Part shown: in pieces, positions 43,405 through 50,715 of the stretch | Layout: each line of letters opens with the position of its first letter | How positions within the stretch are numbered: position 1 is the first letter of the stretch | Source of the DNA: JADZEM01 sp046328125 | GTDB lineage: Bacteria; Chloroflexota; UBA6077; JACCZL01 | Reading direction: 5' to 3' | Assembly: GCA_046328125.1 (NCBI GenBank) | Contig: JAXLXF010000039.1 | Span: forward strand, 6,967-70,966 | Length of the DNA stretch: 64,000 bases | Position numbers and translations under genes: made by a program | The notes under the pieces: generated by a model | The model's database searches: none | Told to the model about the DNA's origin: nothing | The model's input: the letters and a program-made list of their open reading frames with translations, nothing else

Positions 43405-43572
43405 CGTGGGTTGAAACCCCAATGCCGTTCAGTTTAGGCGTCTGGCTGGCAGCGCCGCGTCATCTGCACCGCGAGCGTCAGCGAGCGGACCTTCGAGGCC
43501 GGGGTCCGGCTCGCTGACGCTCGCGGTGCAGAAGGCTGCCCTATCTGAACGGCATTGGGGTTGAAACCCGCG
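43405..43572. repeat. Interspersed repeat family A, copy A5, 28-bp-IR module
   Basis: Nearly identical to A3: the left arm is 43405-43432 and the right arm 43545-43572, with small changes in the outer bases of the right arm. The inner pair begins CTGCACCGCGAGCGTCAGC and is here perfectly matched by GCTGACGCTCGCGGTGCAG. Confidence 0.85.
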
Positions 43573-43664
43573 TCTACGATCATTCGGTCGCTCCGCGACG
43601 AACGCGCCTGCCCTGGCGTGGCGTAGCCACACACCAATAGTAGGCGGGGGTTTCGACCGACGGC
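43563..43664. repeat. Interspersed repeat family A, A1-like unit fused to A5
   Basis: The reverse complement of A1 with scattered changes: GTCTAC, GTCGC-tcc-GCGAC, GGCGTGGC-GTAGCCAC and GTAGGCGGGGGTTTC follow in the same order. It shares its left palindrome with the A5 module, so the two are joined or nested. Confidence 0.75.
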
Positions 43665-43784
43665 CATGCTGCCGAGCGCCACGCGCGCTCGCCGGCGCAA
43701 CATCGAGGGTCTGGTATCCTGCCGGCACTGCACGAACGATTCCGGCGCGGGCATCGTGAGCCGCGCCGCCCGGGAGGAGCCCCG

Positions 43785-44442
43785 ATGAAGGCCGCCATCC
43801 TCAACGACTACCAGACCCCGCTGAGCATCGAAGAGGTCACGCTGGACCCGCCGAAGGCCGGCGAGGTCAAAGTGAAGATCGTGGCGACGGGCGTCTGCCA
43901 CAGCGACTACCACGTGATGAAGGGCGAGTGGAGGTTCCCGCTGCCGGTCCTGCTCGGGCACGAGGCGTCCGGGATCGTGGAGGAGGTGGGGGCGGGCGTG
44001 ACCGGGATCAAGCCCGGCGACCGCGCCGCCCTCTCGTTCCGGCCGTGGTGCGGGCGCTGTCGGCTCTGCATCATCGGCAAGTCGGTGCTGTGCGAGGGGT
44101 ACACTGGCGACCGCTTCAAGATGCACGATGGGACGGCGCGTGTCCATCGCAACGGACAGGATGTCGGGGTTCTTGGCCGGATGGGCAGCTTCGCCGAGTA
44201 CGTGGTGATGCCGGCCGAGCAGGTCGTCCCGATCCAGCAAGAGATCGACATGGAGTCCCTGGCGCTGATCGGCTGCGCGGTCACGACCGGCGTCGGCGCG
44301 GTGCTCAACACGGCGAAGGTCGAGCCGGGCAGCGCGGTGGCGGTGATCGGCTGCGGCGGCGTGGGCCTGAACGTGGTCCAGGGCGCCTCGATTGCCGGGG
44401 CCAGCAAAGTGATCGCGGTTGACCTGCTGGACAACAAGCTAG
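43785..44442 (+). pseudogene. Zinc alcohol dehydrogenase, 5' part (interrupted by IS)
   Basis: The first 219 codons of a medium-chain zinc alcohol dehydrogenase. ATG 43785 follows GGAGG. Catalytic zinc ligands are in GVCHSD and GHEASG; the structural zinc lobe is CGRCRLC...C; the Rossmann glycine motif is GCGGVGLN. The frame stops inside the IS (DNKLAGC then TGA). Joining 43785-44442 to 45823-46259 with one CTAG copy gives exactly 365 codons, with ...DLLDNKLDYASSFGATHL across the join. The intact enzyme was therefore 364 aa. The truncated product keeps the substrate domain but only part of the cofactor fold and should be inactive. Confidence 0.93.
44439..44442. repeat. Target-site duplication CTAG, left copy
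   Basis: Direct repeat flanking the IS; the second copy is at 45819-45822. Confidence 0.9.
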
Positions 44443-45818
44443 CAGGCTGCTGAAGAACCCCATGTTCGAGCGAGCAGAAGGGTGAAGACAGGCCGGATGG
44501 TCCGGGGAGCATCGTTGCGGGGCAGGACGCGAGCCTCCAATGGGGCTTGGGAGACCGTGCGGGTGGGTCGGACGAGGCCCGGTCCGGGCGATTCGGCCGC
44601 GCGACGGGTCCGCAGCGGTCGGTCAGGCGGCGGCGGGCAGGGCGAGGACGCGTTCGAGGCAGCTGAGGCGGACCAGGTTGTAGGCGGTGGCGACGAGGTA
44701 GCCCGCGTGGCTGGTCCGTTCAAGGCCCCGGAAGCGGGTCCGGCGGAAGCCGCCGACCGTCTTCATCCAGCCGAAGATCTCCTCGACCCGCTTCCGGATC
44801 CGCTGGCTGACCTTGTAGCCCGGGTGGCGGGTGGTCCGACCGTCGATGGCGCTCCGCCGCCCGCTGGTGTTCTGGGCGACGTGCGGGGTGACGCCGCAGT
44901 CGCGGATGTCGGCGACGCAGTCGCGGGTGTCGTAGTTCTTGTCGCCGCCGAGGGTCTTCGGATGGAAGCCCCGGTCACGCGCCTGCCGCAGCAGCGTCGG
45001 GGTCACGTCCCGCTCGGCGGTGCCGGTCGCCTCCGTCATCTGGAAGTCGACCAGCAGGCCGTGCCGATTCTCCATCAGGGCGTGGCCCATAAAGGAGAGC
45101 TTCGCTTCCTTGCCCTTCCCCTTCTTGAGCAGCCGCGCCTCGGGATCGGTCGTGCTCTGATGCGTCTTGTTCGACCGCTTCTCGCCATGGAAGTCGACGG
45201 TCGGGTTACCGGGATCATCCGGCGGCTCGTCGCTCGGGGCCTGGTCGCGGCGCTTGAAGCTCTTCAGGCTGGCGCACGCCTCGATCAGCGTCCCATCGAC
45301 CGTGAAGTGCTCGTCCGACAGCAGCTTCCGCCCCTGCGCCTGGAAGACGACCTCGTCGAAGAACTGCTGCCCGACCTCGTGCTTCAACAGCCGCTCGCGG
45401 TTCTTGGAGAAGGTGCTGGCGTCGAAGCCCGGCTCCACCAGGCTCATGTCCAGGAACCACCGGAACAGCAGGTGGTACTCCAGCTCCTCGCAGAACGCCC
45501 GCTCACTCCGCACCGAGTACAGCGCGATCAGCAGCGACGCCTTCAACAGCCGCTCCGGCGGGATCGACGGCCGCCCCGTCTCGGCATAGATCTCATCAAA
45601 GAGGGGCGACAACTCCGCCAGGGCCGCGTCCGCCAGCCGCTTGATCGTCCGGATCGGATGGCCCACCGGCACCCGACTCTCCAGATCCACGAACGCCAAC
45701 ATCGACACCTGCGAATCTTGCCGCCCACGCACCTTCGCCACCTCGCCGATCGGTGGCAACATCGTACCGAACGACATCGTCGCGCCGGTAGTCCGGCGCG
45801 GCGTTTTTCAGCAGCCTG
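44443..45818. mobile_element. IS5-family insertion sequence, 1376 bp
   Basis: Terminal inverted repeats are CAGGCTGCTGAAGAAC (left, 44443-44458) and the complement of CAGGCTGCTGAAAAAC (right, 45803-45818), a 15/16 match. It is flanked by 4-bp direct repeats CTAG (44439-44442 and 45819-45822), agreeing with the YTAR target of IS5-type elements. It carries one transposase gene on the minus strand. The clean duplication and intact transposase point to a recent insertion. Confidence 0.95.
44623..45777 (-). CDS. IS5-family DDE transposase
   Basis: A 384-aa cut-and-paste transposase. The N-terminal DUF772-like region is RLLKASLLIALYSVRSERAFCEELEYHLLFRWFLDMSL, followed by FDASTFSKNRERLL. The catalytic core begins with the first Asp in HFTVDGTLIEA, continues with GGDKNYDTRD (second Asp), and ends with the IS4/IS5 signature RIRKRVEEIFGWMKTVGGFRRTRFRG containing the Glu. 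An internal DFHGEKRSNKTHQSTTDPEARL block is typical of this subgroup. The full length suggests it is functional. It lies 19 bp from the right-hand terminal repeat (bases 45777 versus 45803 inside the IS). Confidence 0.93.
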   Translation of the reverse strand: MSFGTMLPPIGEVAKVRGRQDSQVSMLAFVDLESRVPVGHPIRTIKRLADAALAELSPLFDEIYAETGRPSIPPERLLKASLLIALYSVRSERAFCEELEYHLLFRWFLDMSLVEPGFDASTFSKNRERLLKHEVGQQFFDEVVFQAQGRKLLSDEHFTVDGTLIEACASLKSFKRRDQAPSDEPPDDPGNPTVDFHGEKRSNKTHQSTTDPEARLLKKGKGKEAKLSFMGHALMENRHGLLVDFQMTEATGTAERDVTPTLLRQARDRGFHPKTLGGDKNYDTRDCVADIRDCGVTPHVAQNTSGRRSAIDGRTTRHPGYKVSQRIRKRVEEIFGWMKTVGGFRRTRFRGLERTSHAGYLVATAYNLVRLSCLERVLALPAAA

Positions 45819-45822
45819 CTAG

Positions 45823-46259
45823 ACTACGCGTCCTCGTTTGGCGCGACCCATCTGGTGAACGGCTCGAAGGGCGACGCCGTAGAGCAGGTCCGCGAGCTGA
45901 CCGGCGGCGGCGTGGACTACGCCTTCGAGGTGATCGGCAACTACCGCACCGTCGAGCAGGCCATCGGGATGATCCGGCAGGCCGGGACGGCGGTGATCGT
46001 CGGGATGGCGCCCCAGAACCAGACGGCGGGCTTCGATCCGCTGCTGTTCGTCCAGAAAGAGGCTCGGCTGCTGGGCAGCTGGTATGGGTCGTCGCGGCCC
46101 CGGCTGGACTTCCACCGCTTCATCGACATGACGCTGGCGGGCAAGCTGAAGGTGAAGGAGATGATCACCAGGACGTACCCGCTGGAGCAGATCAACGAGG
46201 CGTACGACAGCCTGGGACGGGGCGAGGTGGCCCGCAGCCTGGTGACGTTCCCCGCCTGA
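45823..46259 (+). pseudogene. Zinc alcohol dehydrogenase, 3' part
   Basis: The distal part of the gene split by the IS: DYASSFGATHLVNGSKGDAV, DYAFEVIGNYRTVEQAIGMIRQAGTAVIVGM, GSWYGSSRPRLDFHRFIDMTLAGKL and the family-typical ending. It is in the correct frame once one CTAG copy is removed. It has no start signal of its own apart from an internal ATG at 45855, so it is probably not translated. Confidence 0.92.
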
Positions 46260-46325
46260 TCCGCAAGCTACCCTTTACCGGCTGACAGAGGAGCGGGTGA
46301 ACTGCCTCGACACTCCTATCGCAGC

Positions 46326-46658
46326 GTGAAGTCGGATCGGCCGACTGAGCGTGACATTCTCTCTCACGCTCAGCTCGGGAAGATTCCGCCCCTCCAGGAT
46401 GCTGACTTCCTGAGACGTTGGGAAGGCTTGTCGGTATTCACGACGTACGAGGCAGCGTGGGAAAATGCCGCGAACCTTCGATGGAGGATCGGGGAGTATG
46501 TCGCGGAGGTCGTCGTGCCCGATGGTGTCGACTACGAGTGCGATGGACCCGATCAACGCCAACACTGCAACCTGTACGGGTTATCAGCTGCGGACCTGCT
46601 ACGTTGGGTGAGTCGGGTGATTCGGGCTCGGTCGATCTCGCCTCCGTCACGAAATTGA
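46326..46658 (+). CDS. Hypothetical protein, 110 aa
   Basis: Not recognised. The protein-like core is LQDADFLRRWEGLSVFTTYEAAWENAANLRWRIGEYVAEVVVPDG, then GHCNL-like strand and LLRWVSRVIRA. GTG 46326 has no clear ribosome-binding site. A 9-bp perfect inverted repeat (TGAGCGTGA 46346-46354, TCACGCTCA 46364-46372) lies within the first codons. It is followed 29 bp later by another small gene on the same strand, so the two may be a pair. Confidence 0.55.
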   Translation: MKSDRPTERDILSHAQLGKIPPLQDADFLRRWEGLSVFTTYEAAWENAANLRWRIGEYVAEVVVPDGVDYECDGPDQRQHCNLYGLSAADLLRWVSRVIRARSISPPSRN

Positions 46659-46687
46659 TCGCGCTGTCGCTGTGGTAGAGTGAACAT

Positions 46688-46948
46688 GTGAGCACTGCGA
46701 TGATCCTGCGCTACGAGCTCTGGGACATGGAGACCGCCAACCAGATTGCCATCTTCGACCAGCGCGAGAAGGCAATCTCGGTGGTGACCGAATACCTGCG
46801 CTTGAATGGTGTGGAGGCTGCGACGCAGCTCGTGCTCGGCGCTATCTACCAGGACGGCGCGGGCACAGTCAGCATGATTCCCGTCTTCGACGGCGACGAT
46901 GTCGTCGCGATCGCGCGGGCCGGTGCTACGCTCGACCTGACGTCGTAG
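46688..46948 (+). CDS. Hypothetical protein, 86 aa
   Basis: A small acidic protein starting at GTG 46688 (the alternative ATG at 46700 is also in frame). It begins ILRYELWDMETANQIAIFDQREKAISVVTEYL, a two-strand-plus-helix pattern I recall from small actinobacterial and Chloroflexota hypotheticals that start YELWDTESGN. The second half is a likely beta-hairpin (TVSMIPVFDGDDVVAIARAG). No motif allows a function. It follows the 110-aa gene and precedes the DUF433 gene. Confidence 0.6.
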   Translation: MSTAMILRYELWDMETANQIAIFDQREKAISVVTEYLRLNGVEAATQLVLGAIYQDGAGTVSMIPVFDGDDVVAIARAGATLDLTS

Positions 46949-46990
46949 CGCGGTCGAACGGCCTCGTCGGCGTCCGTAACAAACGGCGGC

Positions 46991-47022
46991 CTCGTGTACC
47001 TCTGTCGGTGGAGGTACACGAG
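46991..47022 (+). promoter_or_regulatory. Perfect 12-bp inverted repeat covering the DUF433 ribosome-binding site
   Basis: CTCGTGTACCTC (46991-47002), 8-nt loop TGTCGGTG, GAGGTACACGAG (47011-47022), ending one base before the ATG at 47024. The Shine-Dalgarno GGAGGT (47010-47015) is inside the right arm, so in RNA the hairpin would hide it; in DNA it is a good dimer operator. Confidence 0.7.
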
Positions 47023-47023
47023 C

Positions 47024-47767
47024 ATGGCACGTTCGTCGGCTGGCGCGCTCGCACGGGCTATCTACTCACCGTCGGAAGTGGCTTCGTATTTGCGGGCGGT
47101 GGCACCAGACACCGGGCTGGTGCCCGGACCTGCCCAGGTCTTCGGCTGGGTCCGACGCGGCCTCCTGGCTCCAGCGTTTCGCCTGGCGCCGGAGCACGCC
47201 ATCGTGGCCGACTTCGACGATCTGGTGACCGGGCGGGCGATCTCGCTCTTTCGCGCGGCCGGCATTCCGCTCGCGAGGATCGCCGAGGCCGAGTCATTCT
47301 TCGCGGGCTTGTACGGCGTCGAGCGACCGTTCGCCCACCGTCATTTCTGGATGTCCGGCGACGACATCTTCGGCACACTCGACGGCCGGCCGATCGCCGG
47401 CACGCGCGGCGGCCAGCTCGCGATGCCGTTCATGGCCCAGCCGCGTCATCGCGTCGAGACTCGCCTCGTCTTCGACGCTCGGAGCGGCCGACCGACCGTC
47501 TGGACGCCGATGGCGGGCATCGAGCTGCGACCGGCGGTCCAGGCCGGCCAGCCCTGCGTCGCCGGCACCGCGATTCTCACGACGTCGGTCGCACGGCACG
47601 TACGGAGTGGCGCCAGCTCCGAGCTCGTCGCGGGACGGCTCGGCCTCGCCGAGACCGACGTCGAGGCGGCGCTGACCTGGGAATGCGCCCTCGCCCGGCG
47701 CGCCGCTCGCTCGGGCTTCCTACGGCCGCCGACAGATCGAGACAGCCACGCCCCGTGTGGCGCGTGA
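47024..47767 (+). CDS. DUF433 protein with MerR-like N-terminus (VapB45-like), no toxin
   Basis: A 247-aa protein. ATG 47024 follows GGAGGT at 8 nt. The N-terminal third is a winged helix-turn-helix-like region (YSPSEVASYLRAV, VFGWVRRGLLAPAF, LVTGRAISLFRAAGIPLARIAEAESFF). The C-terminal ~70 residues are DUF433 (ELRPAVQAGQPCVAGTAILTTSVARHVRSGASSELVAGRLGLAETDVEAALTWECAL). The layout is like the M. tuberculosis antitoxin VapB45, which pairs with a Mut7-C/PIN-type toxin. The next gene here is a histidine kinase, so the partner is missing. Likely an autoregulator acting on the adjacent palindrome. Confidence 0.75.
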   Translation: MARSSAGALARAIYSPSEVASYLRAVAPDTGLVPGPAQVFGWVRRGLLAPAFRLAPEHAIVADFDDLVTGRAISLFRAAGIPLARIAEAESFFAGLYGVERPFAHRHFWMSGDDIFGTLDGRPIAGTRGGQLAMPFMAQPRHRVETRLVFDARSGRPTVWTPMAGIELRPAVQAGQPCVAGTAILTTSVARHVRSGASSELVAGRLGLAETDVEAALTWECALARRAARSGFLRPPTDRDSHAPCGA

Positions 47768-47833
47768 CCGACACCGGATCACGCCACACACTGGTGCTAC
47801 AGTGTCTGGCGACATCCAGACGGCGGACGGGCG

Positions 47834-49057
47834 ATGGTGAGAACGATGCGAAGAGGCGGACGCAAGCGTCCTCGCGCCTCACCTGGGGGCGACGCGCAGC
47901 AGGCGCGCGACGTCGTCGTGCTCAACGCCATCGCCGAGGCGCTCCACGGCTCGACGGACGTGCAGCAGGCGCTGGAGCGGACGCTCGGGCTGGTAGCAGG
48001 GCTGCTCGGGCTGCGGACCGGCTGGGTCTGGCTCGTCGATCCAGAGACGCACCAGTTCTACGTCGCGGCGGCTCAGCGGCTGCCGCCATATCTCCAGGAG
48101 CCGGTCAGGATGAGCGGACGATGGTGCCTCTGCACCGACCTGTTCCAGAAAGGCAAGCTGACGCCCAGCAACATCGACGTGCTCGAATGCAGTCGGCTGC
48201 ATCCGGCGATCCACGCCCAGGACTCCCAGCAGACCGAGGGGCTGCGCTACCACGCCACCATCCCGCTCTACTTCCGCGAGCGCGGCCTGGGGATCATGAA
48301 CATCGCCGGGCCGGCCTGGCGCCCATTGCAGCCCGAGGAGCTGCGGCTGCTGGCGACCATCGCCTCGCAGATCGCCATCGCCGTCGAGCGGGCGCGGCTC
48401 GCCGCGGAGAGCACGCGGCTCGCGCGGGCCGAGGAGCGTGCCCGGCTCGCGCGTGAGATCCACGACACGCTGGCCCAGGGGCTGACCGCCATCGGCCTGG
48501 ACATCGAGGGGGCGCTGCGCAACCTGGAGCAGAGCCCGGAGCGCGCTCGCGAGCGCCTGGAGCGGGCGCTCACGACGACCCGCGCCAGCCTGGAGGACGC
48601 CCGCCGCTCGGTGCTGGACCTGCGCGCCGAGGCGCTGGCAGGCCGCCCGCTCACCGACGCGCTCGCGGGCCTGGGCCGGGCGTTCACCTCCGAGACGGGC
48701 GTCCAGGTGCACGTCCAGTCGCCGTCCGACCTGACGCTGCCGCTGCGCGCGGAGTCCGAGCTGTACCGCGTGGCCCAGGAGGCGTTGGCGAACGTGCGGC
48801 AGCACGCCCACGCCACATTGGTGGAGATCTCGCTCAGGACGACTGACCAGAGCGTGCTTTTCTCGATCCGCGACGACGGGGTCGGGCTCGAGGCGGCAGG
48901 AGACGCGCCGGGACGGGCGCAGGACGATCACCACGGCCTGGTCGGGATGCGGGAGCGGGTCCGGCTGCTGGGCGGCCAGCTACGGGTGACCGGCCGCCCG
49001 GGTCACGGCACGACCGTCAGCGTCCGCGTGCCGCGCGGCCAGGAGGCGCACGCATGA
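47834..49057 (+). CDS. GAF-domain sensor histidine kinase (NarL-system type)
   Basis: A 407-aa soluble kinase. A GAF domain spans about residues 35-195 (LNAIAEALHGSTDVQQALERTLGL, WLVDPETHQFYVAAAQRLP) with CLCTD and a Cys in LECSRLH that could bind a cofactor. HisKA_3 follows with the phospho-acceptor His in AREIHDTLAQGLTAIGLDIE, then an HATPase with EALANVRQHAHA, IRDDGVGL and GLVGMRERVRLLGG. Its last four bases overlap the start of the LuxR-type regulator (ATGA), so they form a coupled two-component system. No membrane helix, so the signal is cytosolic. Confidence 0.92.
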   Translation: MVRTMRRGGRKRPRASPGGDAQQARDVVVLNAIAEALHGSTDVQQALERTLGLVAGLLGLRTGWVWLVDPETHQFYVAAAQRLPPYLQEPVRMSGRWCLCTDLFQKGKLTPSNIDVLECSRLHPAIHAQDSQQTEGLRYHATIPLYFRERGLGIMNIAGPAWRPLQPEELRLLATIASQIAIAVERARLAAESTRLARAEERARLAREIHDTLAQGLTAIGLDIEGALRNLEQSPERARERLERALTTTRASLEDARRSVLDLRAEALAGRPLTDALAGLGRAFTSETGVQVHVQSPSDLTLPLRAESELYRVAQEALANVRQHAHATLVEISLRTTDQSVLFSIRDDGVGLEAAGDAPGRAQDDHHGLVGMRERVRLLGGQLRVTGRPGHGTTVSVRVPRGQEAHA

Positions 49058-49731
49058 GTGACACGGCGTCAGGAGTCGGCGCGTCGCAGGATGCCACGTC
49101 CATACCTTCGATCCGGATCGTCGTGGTGGACGACCATCCGATCGTGCGCCAGGGGCTGGTCGCCGCCCTGGACGACGAGGCCGACTTCGAGGTGGTGGCG
49201 GCGGCCGGCTCGGCCGAGGAGGCGCTGACGCTGGTGTCGCGGCTGCGGCCGGACCTGGCGCTGCTGGATCTAGAATTGCCGGGCCTGAGCGGCGTGGAGG
49301 CGATCCCGCGCATCCTGGAGCAGAGCCCACAGACGCGCGTCCTGGTCTTCACGGCGTACGACACAGACGAGCGCGTCTTGAGCGCGGTCCGGGCGGGGGC
49401 GGGCGGCTACCTGCTCAAAGGGGCGGCCGTGGCGGAGATCGCGGCGGCGATTCGGACGGTGGCGGCCGGCAGCTCGGCGCTGGCGCCGTCGGCGGCGGCG
49501 CACCTGGCGGACGCGGTGCGGGCGCCCCGTGGAGCCGGGCCGCTGACCGCCCGCGAGCGCGAGGTACTGCGCCTGATCGCCCAGGGCTTGCCGGGCAAGC
49601 AGATCGCCGGGGCGCTCGGCATCAGCGAGCGGACGGTGAAGTTCCACACCGCCGCGCTGATCCGCAAGCTCGGCGCGGACAACCGCGCCCAGGCGGTAGC
49701 GGTGGCGGCCCAACGCGGGCTGCTGGCGTAA
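49054..49731 (+). CDS. LuxR/NarL-family response regulator
   Basis: A 225-aa regulator coupled to the preceding kinase by a 4-bp overlap. The receiver domain has the acidic pair (VVVDDHPIVRQGL), the phosphorylated Asp in LALLDLELPG, Thr in VFTAYD and Lys in YLLKGA. The C-terminal LuxR helix-turn-helix is LTAREREVLRLIAQGLPGKQIAGALGISERTVKFHTAALIRKLGADNRAQAV. It should bind DNA as a dimer after phosphorylation. Targets are unknown. Confidence 0.93.
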   Translation: MSDTASGVGASQDATSIPSIRIVVVDDHPIVRQGLVAALDDEADFEVVAAAGSAEEALTLVSRLRPDLALLDLELPGLSGVEAIPRILEQSPQTRVLVFTAYDTDERVLSAVRAGAGGYLLKGAAVAEIAAAIRTVAAGSSALAPSAAAHLADAVRAPRGAGPLTAREREVLRLIAQGLPGKQIAGALGISERTVKFHTAALIRKLGADNRAQAVAVAAQRGLLA

Positions 49732-49735
49732 GAGG

Positions 49736-49843
49736 GAAGCCCCACCCCCAGCCCCCTCCCCATTGCGATGGAGAGGGGGAGACGGAGCGAGCCTGCTCCC
49801 CCTCTCCATCGCAATGGGGAGGGGGCTGGGGGGTGGGGCTTTC
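49736..49843. terminator. Long GC-rich hairpin after the two-component genes
   Basis: Arms of about 45 nt (49736-49780 and 49797-49843) are near-perfect complements, built of CCCCACCCCCAGCCCCCTCC and CATTGCGATGGAGAGGGGG. The right arm is followed by TTTCTTT, giving a terminator on the plus strand. Such C-rich intergenic hairpins look like dispersed elements rather than gene-specific terminators. Confidence 0.65.
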
Positions 49844-49980
49844 TTTCACCTGTCCCAACGGGCAGCGTCACGGCCTGACCGAACTGCCGGCCCCGCGGCT
49901 GTCCCGCATGACGGCGTTCCGAGCTTCCTTCGCGCGAGAGACTGTGGGTACAGGCACTCGCCTGAAGGAGCACACCCATC

Positions 49981-50715
49981 ATGAACGCAGAATTCGAGTG
50001 CGTCGCGCTCGTCACCGGTGCATCCCAGGGGCTTGGCCGTGAGATCGCCCGGGAGCTCGCCCGGCAGGGCACGAAGCTGATCCTGACGGCACGCGGAGCA
50101 GCGGGGCTCCAGGCCGTCGCGGACGAGCTGGCGCGGCTGACCGAGGTCGTCGCGCTGCCCGGCGACGTGGCGGATGCCGACCACGCCAGCCGACTGGTCG
50201 CGGAAGGGCTCAGGTGCTTCGGACGGATCGACGCGCTGGTCAACAACGCCTCGACCATCGGCCCGAGCCCGATGCCGACCCTGGAGGCGTACCCGCTCGA
50301 TGAGCTGACCAGGGTCTTCGCCGTCAACACCATCGCGCCGCTCCACCTGAGCCAGCTGGTGCTGCCCCAGATGCGTGCACGCGGCGCTGGCGTCATCGTC
50401 AACGTCACGTCGGACGCGGCCGTCCAGGCGTACCCCGGCTGGGGCGGCTACGGCGCCAGCAAGGCCGCGCTGGAGCACCTGTCACGGGTGCTCGCCGCCG
50501 AGCTGGACGGGAGCGGCGTGCGTGTCTACGTCGTGGACCCCGGCGACATGAACACCCAGATGCACCGCGACGCCGAGCCCGGCGTGGATCTCTCGCACCT
50601 GCCCGGTCCCGAGATCGCGGCGCCGGCCATCGTGCGCCTGATCCAGCACGAGAGATCACCTTTTGGCCGCTTCGAGGCCCAGTTGCCCGAGCCGGCCCTC
50701 ATCCACGGACGATGA
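49981..50715 (+). CDS. Short-chain dehydrogenase/reductase
   Basis: A 244-aa classical SDR. The cofactor motif is TGASQGLGREIA at residues ~12-23; NNAS, the catalytic Ser in NVTSDAA, and YGASK with the Tyr/Lys pair follow. Arg/Thr after strand 2 (LTARG) suggest NADP(H). Its last four bases (ATGA) overlap the start of the QueA-like gene, so the two are translated together. The substrate is unknown; linkage to a nucleoside-modifying enzyme suggests a modified sugar or nucleoside. Confidence 0.9.
   Translation: MNAEFECVALVTGASQGLGREIARELARQGTKLILTARGAAGLQAVADELARLTEVVALPGDVADADHASRLVAEGLRCFGRIDALVNNASTIGPSPMPTLEAYPLDELTRVFAVNTIAPLHLSQLVLPQMRARGAGVIVNVTSDAAVQAYPGWGGYGASKAALEHLSRVLAAELDGSGVRVYVVDPGDMNTQMHRDAEPGVDLSHLPGPEIAAPAIVRLIQHERSPFGRFEAQLPEPALIHGR

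Noticed and set aside
43429..43728. Short frames inside repeats A3 and A5 sharing a peptide around CTASVSEPDPGLEGPLADARGAD
   Set aside because: The shared peptide only reflects the duplicated DNA repeat; there are no ribosome-binding sites and the frames cross the hairpins.
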